This document shows, piece by piece, positions 21,259-32,800 of a DNA stretch of 64,000 nucleotides (position 1 is its first letter; the number at the start of each line of letters is the position of its first letter). The position numbers and the translations under genes are program-made. Under the pieces are notes generated by a model. That model had not been told where the DNA came from. It made no database searches and worked only from the letters and a program-made list of their open reading frames with translations. This DNA comes from Theocolax elegans (Eukaryota > Arthropoda > Insecta > Hymenoptera > Cerocephalidae): positions 40,568,711 through 40,632,710 of the forward strand of contig CM047425.1 in NCBI GenBank assembly GCA_026168455.1, given 5' to 3'.

Positions 21259-21930
21259 TTACAAAGGCAGTTGTCTCCTTGTGCGTGCTCGAATTTTGCT
21301 GACTAATGCTTTAATTATTCCTCACTTTAACTATGCTTGTCTCGTATTTTTAGATCTTCCATCTTATCTTAATATTAAAGTTCAACGCATGTGTAATACC
21401 GTTGTTAGATTAATTTTTCATCTAAAACGTGAGGTAGCATTGCAGCCTTTCTATGATCAGCTAAACTGTCTTCTATGTATAAATTGTTGGCCACCCAAAC
21501 ACCTCAATATTTATTCGATAATCTGGCTTTTGTTGGCATTGAATTGCGTAGATCCAAACGAGTAAATACTGTTTTTAACCTACCTAATGTTAAGAATCTT
21601 GCGTGTAAATCTTCGTTTATTTATTTAGCAATGGAAACGTGGGATAATATCATATCTAGAATAAGAGAGTGCTCTAATGTAAATATTTTTAAAATGTATT
21701 ATAAAAATTTCTCCATGAGGATGGATAGCGACTTATCCAATTGTATGTCCAATGCTTGCGACGTAGATTATTTTAATTTTAATTTAGCGTGAATTATTAT
21801 TTTACATATGTATTATCGGTTATATTAATTCTTCTTTAGTTGTCTAATTTATTTTATATGTTCTATTTTATATGATTAGAGCCATCCGGTTGTATCAACT
21901 TTGGCGCAAATAAATATAGTTATCAATCGA
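21259..21930 (+). mobile_element. 5'-truncated LINE, reverse-transcriptase C-terminal region and 3' end, inside TC repeats
   Basis: The reading frames at 21281-21565 and 21475-21792 carry the post-polymerase region typical of non-LTR retrotransposons: a PHFNYACLVF..L segment with QRMCNTVVRLIF, then SSFIYLAMETWDNIISRIREC and NIFKMYYKNF, corresponding to the usual SF..a..lWN.LP..iR......FK pattern. One frameshift joins the frames. The catalytic YxDD region is absent, so this is a 5'-truncated copy. The 3' end reads AAATAAATATAGTTATCAATC and abuts TC repeats, and the 5' break also lies in TC repeats. Confidence 0.75.
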
Positions 21931-21933
21931 TCT

Positions 21934-21979
<46 letters not shown>

Positions 21980-22000
21980 CTCTAATTCTCTCTATCACCT
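21931..22000 (+). repeat. TC microsatellite between two LINE tails
   Basis: Nearly pure TC run at 21931-21997 lying between the 3' end of one LINE fragment and the 5' break of the next. Confidence 0.95.
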
Positions 22001-22430
22001 GGATATATAAGTTTAAGTTTAATCAGCATTGCTGTGTTATTCCATCTGTCATTTCTTCTGTATTTCATTGCGTCATTATACGTCATTTTTGTTACTATTT
22101 ATTTATTTATTCAATGTATTCATTATATATATTCTTTTTTATTTTATATTGCGGTTGATATGCGAACGCTAACTATTTTGTTATTTAACTATTTTGTTAT
22201 TTATTTTTAAGTTTTAATTTATTAATCTATTAATCAATTGTACATATATTTTATTTTGTTATTTTAATTCTTTACTCTGTCATGGTTTTTATTTTATATT
22301 TTTGTGATGCAAATTTATATTATTATCTAGTTTTAAAAAAGTTTTATTCTATGTATCAGTTCGCTTTAGTGCCTATGGGGTTTCTATCCCATTATTGGCC
22401 CAATAAATACATCAATCAATCAATCTCTCT
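22000..22430 (+). mobile_element. LINE 3' UTR fragment ending in (TCAA)n, inside TC repeats
   Basis: About 430 bp of T-rich sequence ends with GGGGTTTCTATCCCATTATT, GGCCCAATAAATACATCAAT and a TCAA tail, then continues directly as TCTCTCTC. The AATAAATACATCAATCAATC ending is the type seen at 3' ends of non-LTR elements. No coding block is left. The 5' break is also in TC-rich repeat. Confidence 0.7.
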
Positions 22431-24050
22431 CTCGCACTATCTCTCATTCTCTCTCTCATTCTCTCACTCTCTCAACCTCTCCCTCACGCTCCCTCACAAA
22501 CCCTCATTCATATTCACTCTCTCCCTCTTACAGTCCCTCATTCTTACTCACTCTTACTCTCGCACTCCCTCACTCTCCCTCATTCTTACTCGCTCCCACT
22601 CTCGCACTATATCACTCACTACCTCTCACAGTCCCTCATTGTTACTCACTCTTACTCTCGCACTCCCTCACTCTCCCTCATTCTTACTCGCTCTCACTCT
22701 CGCACTATATCACTCTCTCTCTCTCACAGACCCTCATTCTTACTCACTGTCACTCTCGCAATCCCTCCCTCTCTCATTCATACACGCTCTCTCTCACGTA
22801 CTATATCACTCTCTCACTCATTCCCTCTCTCCCTCCCTCTCTCTCTCTCTCTCTCTGTCTGCCTCTCACTTCTTCTCTCTCTCATTCTCTCACTCTCTCA
22901 ACCTCTCCCTCACGCTCCCTCACAAACCCTCATTCATATTCACTCTCTCCCTCTCATAGTCCCTCATTCTTACTCACTGTCACTCTCGCTCTCCCTCACT
23001 CCCTCTCATTCTCACGCACTCTCTACCTCTCACTCTCTACCTCTCATTCTCTCTCTCTCTCTCTCTACCTCTCATTCTCTCTCACTCTCTACGTCTCTTA
23101 TCCTCTCTCTCTCTCTCTCTCTAACTCTATTTCTGTCTCTCTCTCTATAACTCTCAATCATTCTCTCACTCTCTCTCTCTATTTCTGTCTCTCTGTCATT
23201 CTGTCTCTCTCTATTTCTCTCTCTCTCTCTATTTCTTTCTCTCACTCTCTCTTTCTCTCTCTCTCTCTATTTCTTTCTCTCTCTCTCTTTCTCTCATTCT
23301 GTCTCTCTCTATTTCTCTCTCTCTTTCTCTCTCTCTCTCTTTATCTCTCTCTCTTTTTCTCTCTCTCTCTTTCTTTCTTTCTTTATCTCCCTTTCTCTCT
23401 TTCTCTCTTTCTCTCTCTCACTCTATCTCTCATTCTCACTCTCTCATTATCTCCCTTTCTCTATCTCTCTACCTCTATCTCTCATTCTCTCTCTCTATCT
23501 CTCTATCTCTCATTCTCTCCCTCTCTCTCTCTCATTCTCTCCCTCTCTCTCTCTCTATCTCCATCTCTCATTCTCTCACTTTCTCTCTATGTCTCATCCT
23601 CTCTCTTTATCTATATCATTCTCTCCATCTCAATCTCTTACACATTCTCTCTCTCTGTCTCCCTAACTCTCCCTCTCTCTTCTTCACCCTCCCTCTCTCT
23701 CCCTCACACTTCCTCATTCTTCCTTACTCTCTCCCTCTCACAGTCCCTCATTATTACTCACTCTCTATCTCGCACTCTATCACTCACTCTCTCTATCTCT
23801 CATTCTCGCTCTCGCTCTCTGTCCCCATTCACTCTTTCTTCTCTCTTTCGTTCTCTCTATCTTTCATTCTCTCTCTTATTCTCTCTCTCTCTTTCTCTCT
23901 ATCTTTCAATCTCTATCTTCATTTCATTCTCTCTCTCTCTTATTCTCTCTCTTTCTCTCTCTCTCCCTCTCTCTATCTCTCATTCTCTCTCTCTCTATCT
24001 GTTTTCCTATCTCTACCTCTCACTGTCTCTCTCGCTCTGACTCATTCTCT
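22430..24050 (+). repeat. TC-rich microsatellite domain
   Basis: 1.6 kb of TC-rich short repeats. A larger unit recurs at 22431-22550, 22560-22700 and 22875-22980 (TCACGCTCCCTCACAAACCC and TCGCACTCCCTCACTCTCCC). All ORFs here are compositional. Confidence 0.96.
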
Positions 24051-24095
24051 CTGACGCCAAGATGATGTTTGTCGAACGGACGGACGGACGGAGAA
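24050..24095 (+). repeat. Strand-switch motif, first copy
   Basis: GACGCCAAGATGATGTTTGT followed by CGAACGGACGGACGGACGG marks the exact point where TC-rich sequence turns to GA-rich. A near copy with extra GGAC units lies at 26164-26230, at the right edge of the domain. Confidence 0.85.
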
Positions 24096-24162
24096 TAAGA
24101 GAATGAGACAGAGTGAGAGAGACAGTGAGAGGAAGAGAGAGAGAGACAGATAGAGAGAGAGA

Positions 24163-24199
<37 letters not shown>

Positions 24200-26045
24200 A
24201 TATAGCGTGAGGGAGAGAGAAAAAGAGAGAAACAGAGAGAGAATAAGAGAGAGAGAATGAAAGAGAGAGAATAAGAGAGATAGAAAGAAAGATAGCGAGA
24301 AAGATAGCGAGAAGGAGAGAGAGAGAATAAGAGAGAGAATGATATATAGAGAGAAAGAGAGAGAATAAGAGAGAGTGAATGAAAGATAGAGAGAAAGAGA
24401 GAGAGAATAAGAAAGAGTGAATGGGAGATAGAGAGCGAGAGCGAGAATGAGAGAGAGAGAGTGATAGAGTGCGAGAGTATGAGCGAGTAAGATAAAGGAG
24501 AGAATGAGAGATAAAGAGATAGAGAGAGAGAATGAGAGATAAAGAGATAGAGAGAGAGAATGAGAGATAGAGAGAGAGAATGAGAGATAGAGATAGAGAA
24601 CGAGAGGTACAGAGCGAGTAAGAATGAGGGAGAGTGAAGGAGTGCGAGAGTGAGAATGAGTAAGAGAGAGTCTGTGTGAGAGAGAGAATGAGGGATAAAG
24701 AGAGTGAGAGAGAAAGAATAAGATAGAGAGTAAGAGGATAGAGAGAGAAGAATGATAGATAGAGAGAGAGAGAGAGGGAGAGAATGAAAGATTGAGAGAA
24801 AGAGAAAAAGAATTAGAGAGAGAGAATGAAAGATAGGGAGAAAGAGAGAGAGAATAAGAGAGAGCGCATGAAAGATAGAGAGAAAGAGAGAGAGAATAAG
24901 AGAGAAGAATAAGAGAGAGAATGAATAGAGAGAAAGAGAAAGAAATAAGAGAGAGAGAATGAAATAGAGAGAAAGAGAAGAGAATAAGAGAGAGAATGAA
25001 AGATAGAGAGAAGAGAGAGAGAGAGATTAAGAGAGAGAGAGAATGAAAGATAGAGAGAAAGGAAAGAGAGAGAGAGAGATTAAGAGAGATAGAATGAAAG
25101 ATAGAGAGAAAGAGAGAGAGAATAAGAAAGAGTGAATGGGAGATAGAGAGCGAGAGCGAGAATGAGAGAGAGAGAGTGATAGAGTGCGAGAGTATGAGCG
25201 AGTAAGATAAAGGAGAGACATGAGAGATAAAGAGATAGAGAGAGAGAATGAGAGATAAAGAGATAGAGAGAGAGAATGAGAGATAGAGAGAGAGAATGAG
25301 AGATAGAGATAGAGAACGAGAGGTACAGAGCGAGTAAGAATGAGGGAGAGTGAAGGAGTGCGAGAGTGAGAATGAGTAAGAATGAGAGTCTGTGTGAGAG
25401 AGAGAATGAGGGATAAAGAGAGTGAGAGAGAAAGAATAAGATAGAGAGTAAGAGAGATAGAGAGAGAGAATGATAGATAGAGAGAGAGAGAGAGGGAGAG
25501 AGAATGAAAGATTGAGAGAAAGAGAAAAAGAATTAGAGAGAGAGAATGAAAGATAGGGAGAAAGAGAGAGAGAATAAGAGAGAGCGCATGAAAGATAGAG
25601 AGAAAGAGAGAGAGAATAAGAGAGAGAGAATAAGAGAGAGAGAATGAAAGATAGAGAGAAAGAGAAAGAGAATAAGAGAGAGAGAATGAAAGATAGAGAG
25701 AAAGAGAAAGAGAATAAGAGAGAGAATGAAAGATAGAGAGAAAGAGAGAGAGAGAGATTAAGAGAGAGAGAATGAAAGATAGAGAGAAAGAGAAAGAGAG
25801 AGAGAGAGATTAAGAGAGATAGAATGAAAGATAGAGAGAAAGAGAAAGAGAGAGAGAGAGAGATTAAGAGAGAGAGAATGAAAGATAGTGAGAAAGAGAA
25901 ATAGAATGAGAGAGAGAGAATGAAAGATAGAGGGAAAGAGAGAGAGAACAAGAGAGAGAGAGAGTGAAAGATAGAGAGAAAGAGATGGAGAGATAGAGAG
26001 AGACAATGATAGATGGAAGGAGAGAGAGGAAGAGAGTGAGAGAGA
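24096..26045 (-). repeat. GA-rich microsatellite domain with ~710-bp tandem duplication
   Basis: The mirror-type composition (GA on the plus strand) begins at 24096. A long unit beginning GAATAAGAAAGAGTGAATGG appears at about 24408 and again at about 25118 with the same order of landmarks (GAGCGAGAGCGAGAATGAG, GTACAGAGCGAGTAAG, GAGTCTGTGTGAG), so roughly 710 bp is duplicated in tandem. The 643-residue ORF on the minus strand is a product of GA repeat and not a gene. Confidence 0.93.
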
Positions 26046-26230
26046 TATTCTCTCTCTGTTATTCTCTCTCTCTTTCTCTCTATCTTTCATTCTCTCTCTC
26101 TCTCTCTCTATCTCTCATTCTCTCTCTCTCTCTCTCTATCTGTCTGCCTATCTCTTCCTGTCACTGTCTCTCTCACGCCAAGATAATGTTTGTCGGACGG
26201 ACGGATGGACGGACGGATGAACGGACGGTC
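26046..26230 (+). repeat. TC-rich tail and second strand-switch motif
   Basis: GA-rich sequence flips back to TC at 26046, and the block ends with CACGCCAAGATAATGTTTGT and GGACGGACGGATGGACGG units at 26164-26230, after which normal AT-rich DNA resumes. Confidence 0.93.
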
Positions 26231-26520
26231 ATTATAATTTATCGGTTTTTTTTTATATCACTTAGTAATTATAATAATAATTTTTTTGTCAGTAATATGA
26301 TGCATTAACTAATGTTACACATATTTATCATAAAATATATATGTTTTAAGTATTTTTATAAGCAAGCAAGAATAGGGGAGTTTTTACAAAATCGCTCAAA
26401 AAGATAACTTTAATATAATGTAAAATTTAAGCTTCATCAATTTTCATGTTTTAATTTATACTTAATTCCCAATGTTATCTAAAGCATTTATTAGAATTTG
26501 AAAATACTTGGGAAGAAAAT

Positions 26521-26700
26521 GTGCTAGTCTTCGCGGAGAAAAGGTCATACATGCTTGTTTTCGCGGAGCAAACCATAGACGTGTTAGTCTTCGCGGTAAA
26601 AATCCTAAATGTGCTGTTCTTCCATAAAGAAACTGATAACATACTACTTTTCGCGGAAGACGTAAAATGCGTGCTAGTCTTCGTAAGCGGCGATGATGTA
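26521..26700 (-). repeat. Inverted cluster of ~30-bp degenerate repeats
   Basis: Six units of the type GTGCTAGTCTTCGCGGA, the reverse complement of the 19.4-kb unit, spaced about 30 bp apart (26521, 26550, 26580, 26610, 26641, 26670). Two clusters facing each other enclose about 7 kb that includes the whole microsatellite and LINE block. Confidence 0.75.
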
Positions 26701-26825
26701 TTGTAGAATGACGTAATTCTTAACTTATTTATTCTGGTAAATAATGTAAAACAAAGACGACAGACGACAGAAAAAGCAAAATATTTTGATTCAGTCGCTA
26801 TGGCGGCTGGCTTGCATGCTCGCTA

Positions 26826-26826
<1 letters not shown>

Positions 26827-26872
<46 letters not shown>
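26827..26872. repeat. (TC)n(TA)n microsatellite
   Basis: TC run followed by about 30 bp of TA dinucleotide, into which the neighbouring foldback element is inserted; TA repeat resumes at 27868 on its other side. Confidence 0.95.
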
Positions 26873-26874
<2 letters not shown>

Positions 26875-27867
26875 GGTATTCCACGTGAAGTGGTCCGATC
26901 AAAATTTTAAAATGCGCCAAATTTTGGGTACACATTGCAAATGTTTTTCAGAATACACAAAAAAATTTTTAGGTACTGAAATTTATTAGTTCAAAAGTTA
27001 TTCTAACCTCAAAAAGTGAACATTTTCCAGTTTTTTTCAACACCAGCTGGGTTCATCACTATTTAACTCAAAATCTATCAACTTTTACTATAGAACATTA
27101 TATGTAACATTCGTTGCTAATTATGTCTAGAATTTATCCTTCTGGGTTAGAATTTCTAATTTCAAGGTAAATGTTAGATAAACTACATGTCAATATTCAA
27201 CTTGAAAAAAATCTAACTTCGCCACAATTGATTTTTTTATCCAAAAGTCCAAAAGAAAGCTTGGAGCAATACCTTTCAAATGATCTGTAGCATTTTTATG
27301 GCCTTCAATTCTGTAAAAAGTTATGATAATTTAAAGAAAGACGAAATTTTTTTAAAAATTTAAATGGGAAATACCATGTTAATTTTTGTGAATTTTTTGT
27401 CTTTCTTTAAATTATCATAACTTTTTGCAGAATTGAAGGCCATAAAAATGCTACAGACCATTTGAAAGGTATTGCTCCAAGCTTTCTTTTGGACTTTTGG
27501 ATAAAAAAATCAATTGTGGCGAAGTTAGATTTTTTTCAAGTTGAATATTGACATGTAGTTTATCTAACATTTACCTTGAAATTAGAAATTCTAACCCAGA
27601 AGGATAAATTCTAGACATAATTAGCAACGAATGTTACATATAATGTTCTATAGTAAAAGTGGATAGATTTTGAGTTAAATAGCGATGAACCCAGCTGGTG
27701 TTGAAAAAAACTGGGAAAAGTTCACTTTTTGAGGTTAGAATAACTTTTGAACTAATAAATTCCAGTACCTAAAAATTTTTTTGTGTATTCTGAACAACAT
27801 TTGCAATGTGTACCCAAAATTTGGGACATTTTAAAATTTTGATCGGACCACTTCACGTGGAATACCC
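26873..27867. mobile_element. ~1-kb foldback/hairpin element with ~480-bp near-perfect arms
   Basis: Left arm about 26874-27353 and right arm about 27391-27867 are reverse complements with very few mismatches, separated by a loop of about 37 bp. Ends read GGGTATTCCACGTGAAGTGG and its complement, and TATATA flanks both sides, compatible with TA target duplication. No transposase is encoded. Transcripts in either direction would form a long, near-perfect hairpin, a typical source of small RNAs. Such low arm divergence implies recent formation or ongoing conversion. Confidence 0.93.
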
Positions 27868-27984
27868 ATATATATATATCACTCAAACAGAGTACGTACG
27901 CGCATGCGCACGTGCACCAGTCTGAATACCATTGACGAACTTCACGCAGATCGAATGCCGTTGAACGTTTACCAATGTTGATCG

Positions 27985-29620
27985 GTACGGAAATCGCGAA
28001 AAATTGTCAGCTGGAGGCCTACGCGGCTGACTCGCGTGTTGGATCAACGAGGGAGCCGGCCAGAGTGACCAGTTGGCGATTTTTTTTCCTTTTCTCTCTT
28101 ACGTATATTGATGTTTATTAAGCAAGAGCAACAAGGAGAAAAAATCGCCATCTGGCAACCCTGGAGCCGGCCGCGTAGGGTATATTCGTCGGTGTGTAAG
28201 GCTAGTAATCGTATTTTTGGGGGGGATTAACACGATTTAAATATATATCGATTGACTGAACAAAGTAGCAATGGGTATTTTGTTATATTGATAAATTTCA
28301 AATAATATTTACATTAACTATTTACTAATTCATATTATTTATTCATAATTATTGTTTAATTGCATACTACACATCTATAGCATTTAGATATATTTGTTGA
28401 AATGAAAAAGAAAATGATAAAATAAAGGCATTTCAAAAACCGAAATGATACAAATATTGTTTATATTGTTTTTTTAATAAAAATAATAATTATACATGAT
28501 TATTGTTTATACAAAATCTCACTTCTATAGACTTTAGATATATTCATAAATTGACAAACAAAAATCAAGGTTTTTTTAAAAAGCGAAATTCCGGCTGCGT
28601 AGTGTATATTCGTCGCTGTGAGGCTGAAGATCGTATAATTAAAAAAAATTTCACGTAGTATTTGAATTATTTGATAATAACAGTTTTTAATCGATTCTGA
28701 TAGTTATTTAGTAGAACGCTATGCATTAATAGATGCTATAAAAATTAATTCAAAATTAATAAGAAATCAAGGCCTTTTATCAAGGCGCGAGTATCGATAG
28801 AACGGGCCGCGTCAGTCTCTTGTTTGACTAGAGCCCGTGCGCGTATGCGCAGTTGTGCTACCCGCGTCGATACTAGTATACTAGTAAAGTTCACGTCACT
28901 CGCAATCGTTTCTATTGGATAACAAAACATTGTGGTATGTAGTGACAATTTCGAGATACTGGATATTGACTTTTTTGACTACATCGATGTTGCAGAATTC
29001 ATACAATTGCTCTTGTATAAGAAAAATATCCAGCTATCCAGTGTTTGATGGCGTCCGACTTGAAGGTTACGTTTGATACCATACAGATTTTCGTCTTTGG
29101 AAATAATATCCAACGCCAAACAAATATACATAATTTTGATCTCTATCCAAGTAACTGCAAACAAATTTTGTGTCTGTGTGATGGCTTCTCTTGTAGGTGA
29201 GAAATTAACTGATTGACCGTAATTAAGAGAGTTGCGTTTGTAGATTCGGTTACTTTTCTTACTCTTCAATTATTCCATCGGTTTTTTTTATATGTGTGAA
29301 ATCTTAGTTCACGTGCAAGAAATATTTTAGGTACTTCCAGAATATTAATATCTAAGTGCATTTGTAAATCCCTGTCAGTGCTCGGATTAGGATTGCGGTT
29401 TAATACGACATTTATAGAATCCTGCACTAAATGCATATTACGATAACAATGGATCCTTTATTTGTCTGCTGTCCAATAGCCAATTAGTCCTGCATCTAAC
29501 TACTGTTTGCGATGCCCATGTGAACATCACCTAGCGGTTAGCTACGATGCCAACACAAATTTTTACTTAGCAAATTTGCGTAAAATAAGGTAATTCATAT
29601 AATGATGGAATTGGACAGCA
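27985..29620 (+). repeat. Repeat module L, inverted counterpart of 61.6-64.0 kb
   Basis: From GAAAAATTGTCAGCTGGAGG inward, the order of blocks matches the reverse complement of 61.6-63.9 kb: CCGGCCGCGTAGG terminus, GTCGGTGTGTAAGGCTAG, a G-run, GATTGACTGAACAAAGTAGC, AT-rich sub-repeats (CTATAGACTTTAGATATAT), a second terminus-like motif (28590-28640), a CpG-rich segment (28780-28930), then CTAACTACTGTTTGCGATGC. Divergence is moderate, about one mismatch per 6-10 bases by eye. Short matching ORFs occur in both (for example FCYPIETIASDVNFTSI at 28.75-28.95 kb minus strand). I do not recognise a protein family. Confidence 0.85.
28052..28172. mobile_element. 101-bp hairpin MITE with 10-bp target duplication inside module L
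   Basis: GGAGCCGGCC at 28052-28061 is repeated at 28163-28172. The 101-bp insert between them has inverted ends (AGAGTGACCAGTTGGCGATT against AGGGTTGCCAGATGGCGATT). The R module has no insert at the matching point. A 9-10 bp duplication fits Mutator-like elements, but the superfamily is not certain. Confidence 0.8.
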
Positions 29621-29869
29621 TATCAAAAGCAGAAAACGAATGTATGAACAGTGTATCAATACTGTCAAATACGTTTTTCTAAAAGAAGTTACTGAAAAAA
29701 AATTCTTCGCATCGTCTGCATGTCAGTATGCAACAAACGAGTGCACGAAAAATGTAGCATTGCAATTTATTCGTCAAAAATGATCTGCATCGGCAGCGTT
29801 TTAAAAAGCAAACAATGATTGCATGAAAAATATATAGCAATTGTTATCAAATTAATTATTGTAAAAATT

Positions 29870-32800
29870 TTTGATTAAAAATTTCTGCATAGCTGCGTAT
29901 CAATATGCAGTAAACGATTGCATGGAAAATGTATGTCAGTAGTTGTAAAACGATTATGGTAAAATTTTGTAGTAACAATTCGTCATCTTCTGGCTAACAA
30001 AATGGAGAAAACGATTGTATAGATTTATATATACAAAAAGTTGCTAAATTGATTAATGTAAAAATAATGTTTTCAAATTTCCTGCAACGTCTGCGTATCA
30101 AAATGCAAAAAGCGATTGCAGGGAATGTGTTAAGCAATAGTTATCAAATTGAATATTGTGAAAATTTTTTTAATAAATACATGCGTCGTCTGCATAACAA
30201 AATGCAAAAAACGATTGCACGAAAAGTGTATAGCAACTGATGTCAAATTGGTTATTTTAAAATTTTTTGTTTCTATATTCCTGCATCATCTGCATATCAG
30301 AAGCAGAAAACTATTGCATGAAAGGTGTATCAAAATGCAGATAACGATCGCACGGAAAGTGTGTATATATCATTGTCAAAAGCACTATTGTAAAAATTTT
30401 GGTTTAAAATTCCTGCGTCGTCTGCATATAACAATACAAAAAACGATTACACGGAACATGTATAACAATTGTTGTAAAATTGATTATTGTGAAAGTTTTT
30501 GTCTATAAATTCCTGCATCGTCTACACATCTGAATGCAGAAAACGATTGCATGGAGAGTGTATAGCGATTCTTGTCGAATTGCTCTTTGTGAAATTTTTT
30601 ATTTATATATTCCTGCATCATATGCATATCAGATTGAAAAAAATGATCTCATAATATTGTGTATAGAAATAGGTGTAACATTGACTATTGTACAAATTTG
30701 TGTTTCAAAATTCCTGCATCTTCTGCGTATTATTATGCAGAAAACTATTGCGTCGAAAATGAATCAGTAGATGTCATATTATGTTCCTAAACATTTTCGT
30801 TCAAAAATTCCTGCCCGCCTCTGAGTATCGAAATGCAGAAAACGATTACATGGGAAGTGTATAGCAATTGTTGTCAAATTGATTATTGTTAAAGGGTTCG
30901 TTTATAAATTTCTGCATCGTCTACATATCTGAATGCTGAAAATGATTGCATGGAAAGTGTATAGCAATTCTTGACAAGTTGTTCTTTGTGAAACTTTTTA
31001 TTTATATATTCCTGCATCATATGCATATCAGATTGAAAAAAATGATCTCATAATATTGTATATAGAACTAGGTGTATCATTGGCTGTTGTACAAATTTGT
31101 ATTTCAAAATTCCTGCATCTTCTGCGTAACATTATGCAGAAAACAATTACGTCGAAAATGAATCAGTAGATGTCATATTATGTTCCTAAACATTTTCGTT
31201 TAAAAATTCCTGCCCGCCTCTGCGTATCGAAATGCAGAAAACGATTACATGGGAAGTGTATAGCAATTGTTGTCAAATTAATTATTGTGAAAGGGTTCGT
31301 TTATAAATTTCTGCATCGTCTACATATCTGAATGCTGAAAATGATTGCATGGAAAGTGTATAGCAATTCTTGACAAGTTATTTTTGGGGAAACGTTTTAT
31401 TTATATATTCCTGCATTATATGCATATCAGATTGAAAAAAATGATCTCATAATATTGTATATAGAACTAGGTGTATCATTGGCTATTGTATAAATTTGTA
31501 TTTCAAAATTCCTGCATCTTCTGCGTAACATTATGCAGAAAACAATTGCGTCGAAAATGAATCAGTAGATGTCATATTATGTTCCTAAACATTTTCGTTC
31601 AAAAATTCCTGCCCGCCTCTGAGTATCGAAATGCAGAAAACGATTACATGGGAAGTGTATAGCAATTGTTGTCAAATTGATTATTGTTAAAGGGTTCGTT
31701 TATAAATTTCTGCATCGTCTACATATCTGAATGCTGAAAATGATTGCATGGAAAGTGTATAGCAATTCTTGACAAGTTGTTCTTTGTGAAACTTTTTATT
31801 TATATTCCTGCATCATATGCATATCAGATTGAAAAAAATGATCTCATAATATTGTGTATAGAACTAGGTGTATCATTGGCTATTGTACAAATTTGTATTT
31901 CAAAATTCCTGCGTCTTCTGCATATAAAAATCAAAGAACGATTACATGGGAAGTGTATAGCAATTGTTGTCAAATTGATTATTGTGAAAGGGTTCGTTTA
32001 TAAATTTCTGCATCGTCTACATATCTGAATGCTGAAAATGATTGCATGGAAAGTGTATAGCACTTCTTGACAAGTTGTTCTTTGTGAAACTTGTTATTAT
32101 ATATTCCTGTATCATATGCATATCAGATTGAAAAAAATGATATCATAATAGTTGGTATAGAAATAAGTGTAACATTGACTATTGTACAAATTTGTGTTTC
32201 AAAATTCCTGCATCTTCTGCGTAACATTATGCAGAAAACAATTGCATCGAAAGTGATCAGTAGATGTCATATTATATTCCTAAACATTTTCGTTTATAAA
32301 TTCCTGCATCGTCTACACATCTGAATGCAGAAAACGATTGCATGGAGAGTGTATAGCAATTCTTGTCGAATTGCTCTTTGTGAAATTTTTTATTTATGTA
32401 TTCCTGCATCATATGCATATCAGATTGAAAAAAATGATCTCATGATATTGTGTATAGAAATAGGTGTATCATTGCTATTGTACAAATTTTGTTTTCAAAA
32501 TTCCTGCATCTTCTGCGTAACATTATGCAGAAAACAATTGCGTCGAAAATGAATCAGTAGATGTCATATTATGTTCCTAAACATCGTTATAAATTCCTGC
32601 ATCGTCTACACATCTGAATGCAGGAAAACGATTGCATGGAGAGTGTATAGCAATTCTTGTCGAATTGCTCTTTGTGAAATTTTTTATTTATGTATTCCTG
32701 CATCATATGCATATCAGATGAAAAAAATGATCTCATGATATTGTGTATAGAACTAGGTGTATCATTGGCTATTGTACAAATTTGTATTTCAAAATTCCTG

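Noticed and set aside
24020..25951. 643-codon Ser/Leu-rich ORF on the minus strand
   Set aside because: It is a translation of GA/TC microsatellite; six-frame openness follows from composition.
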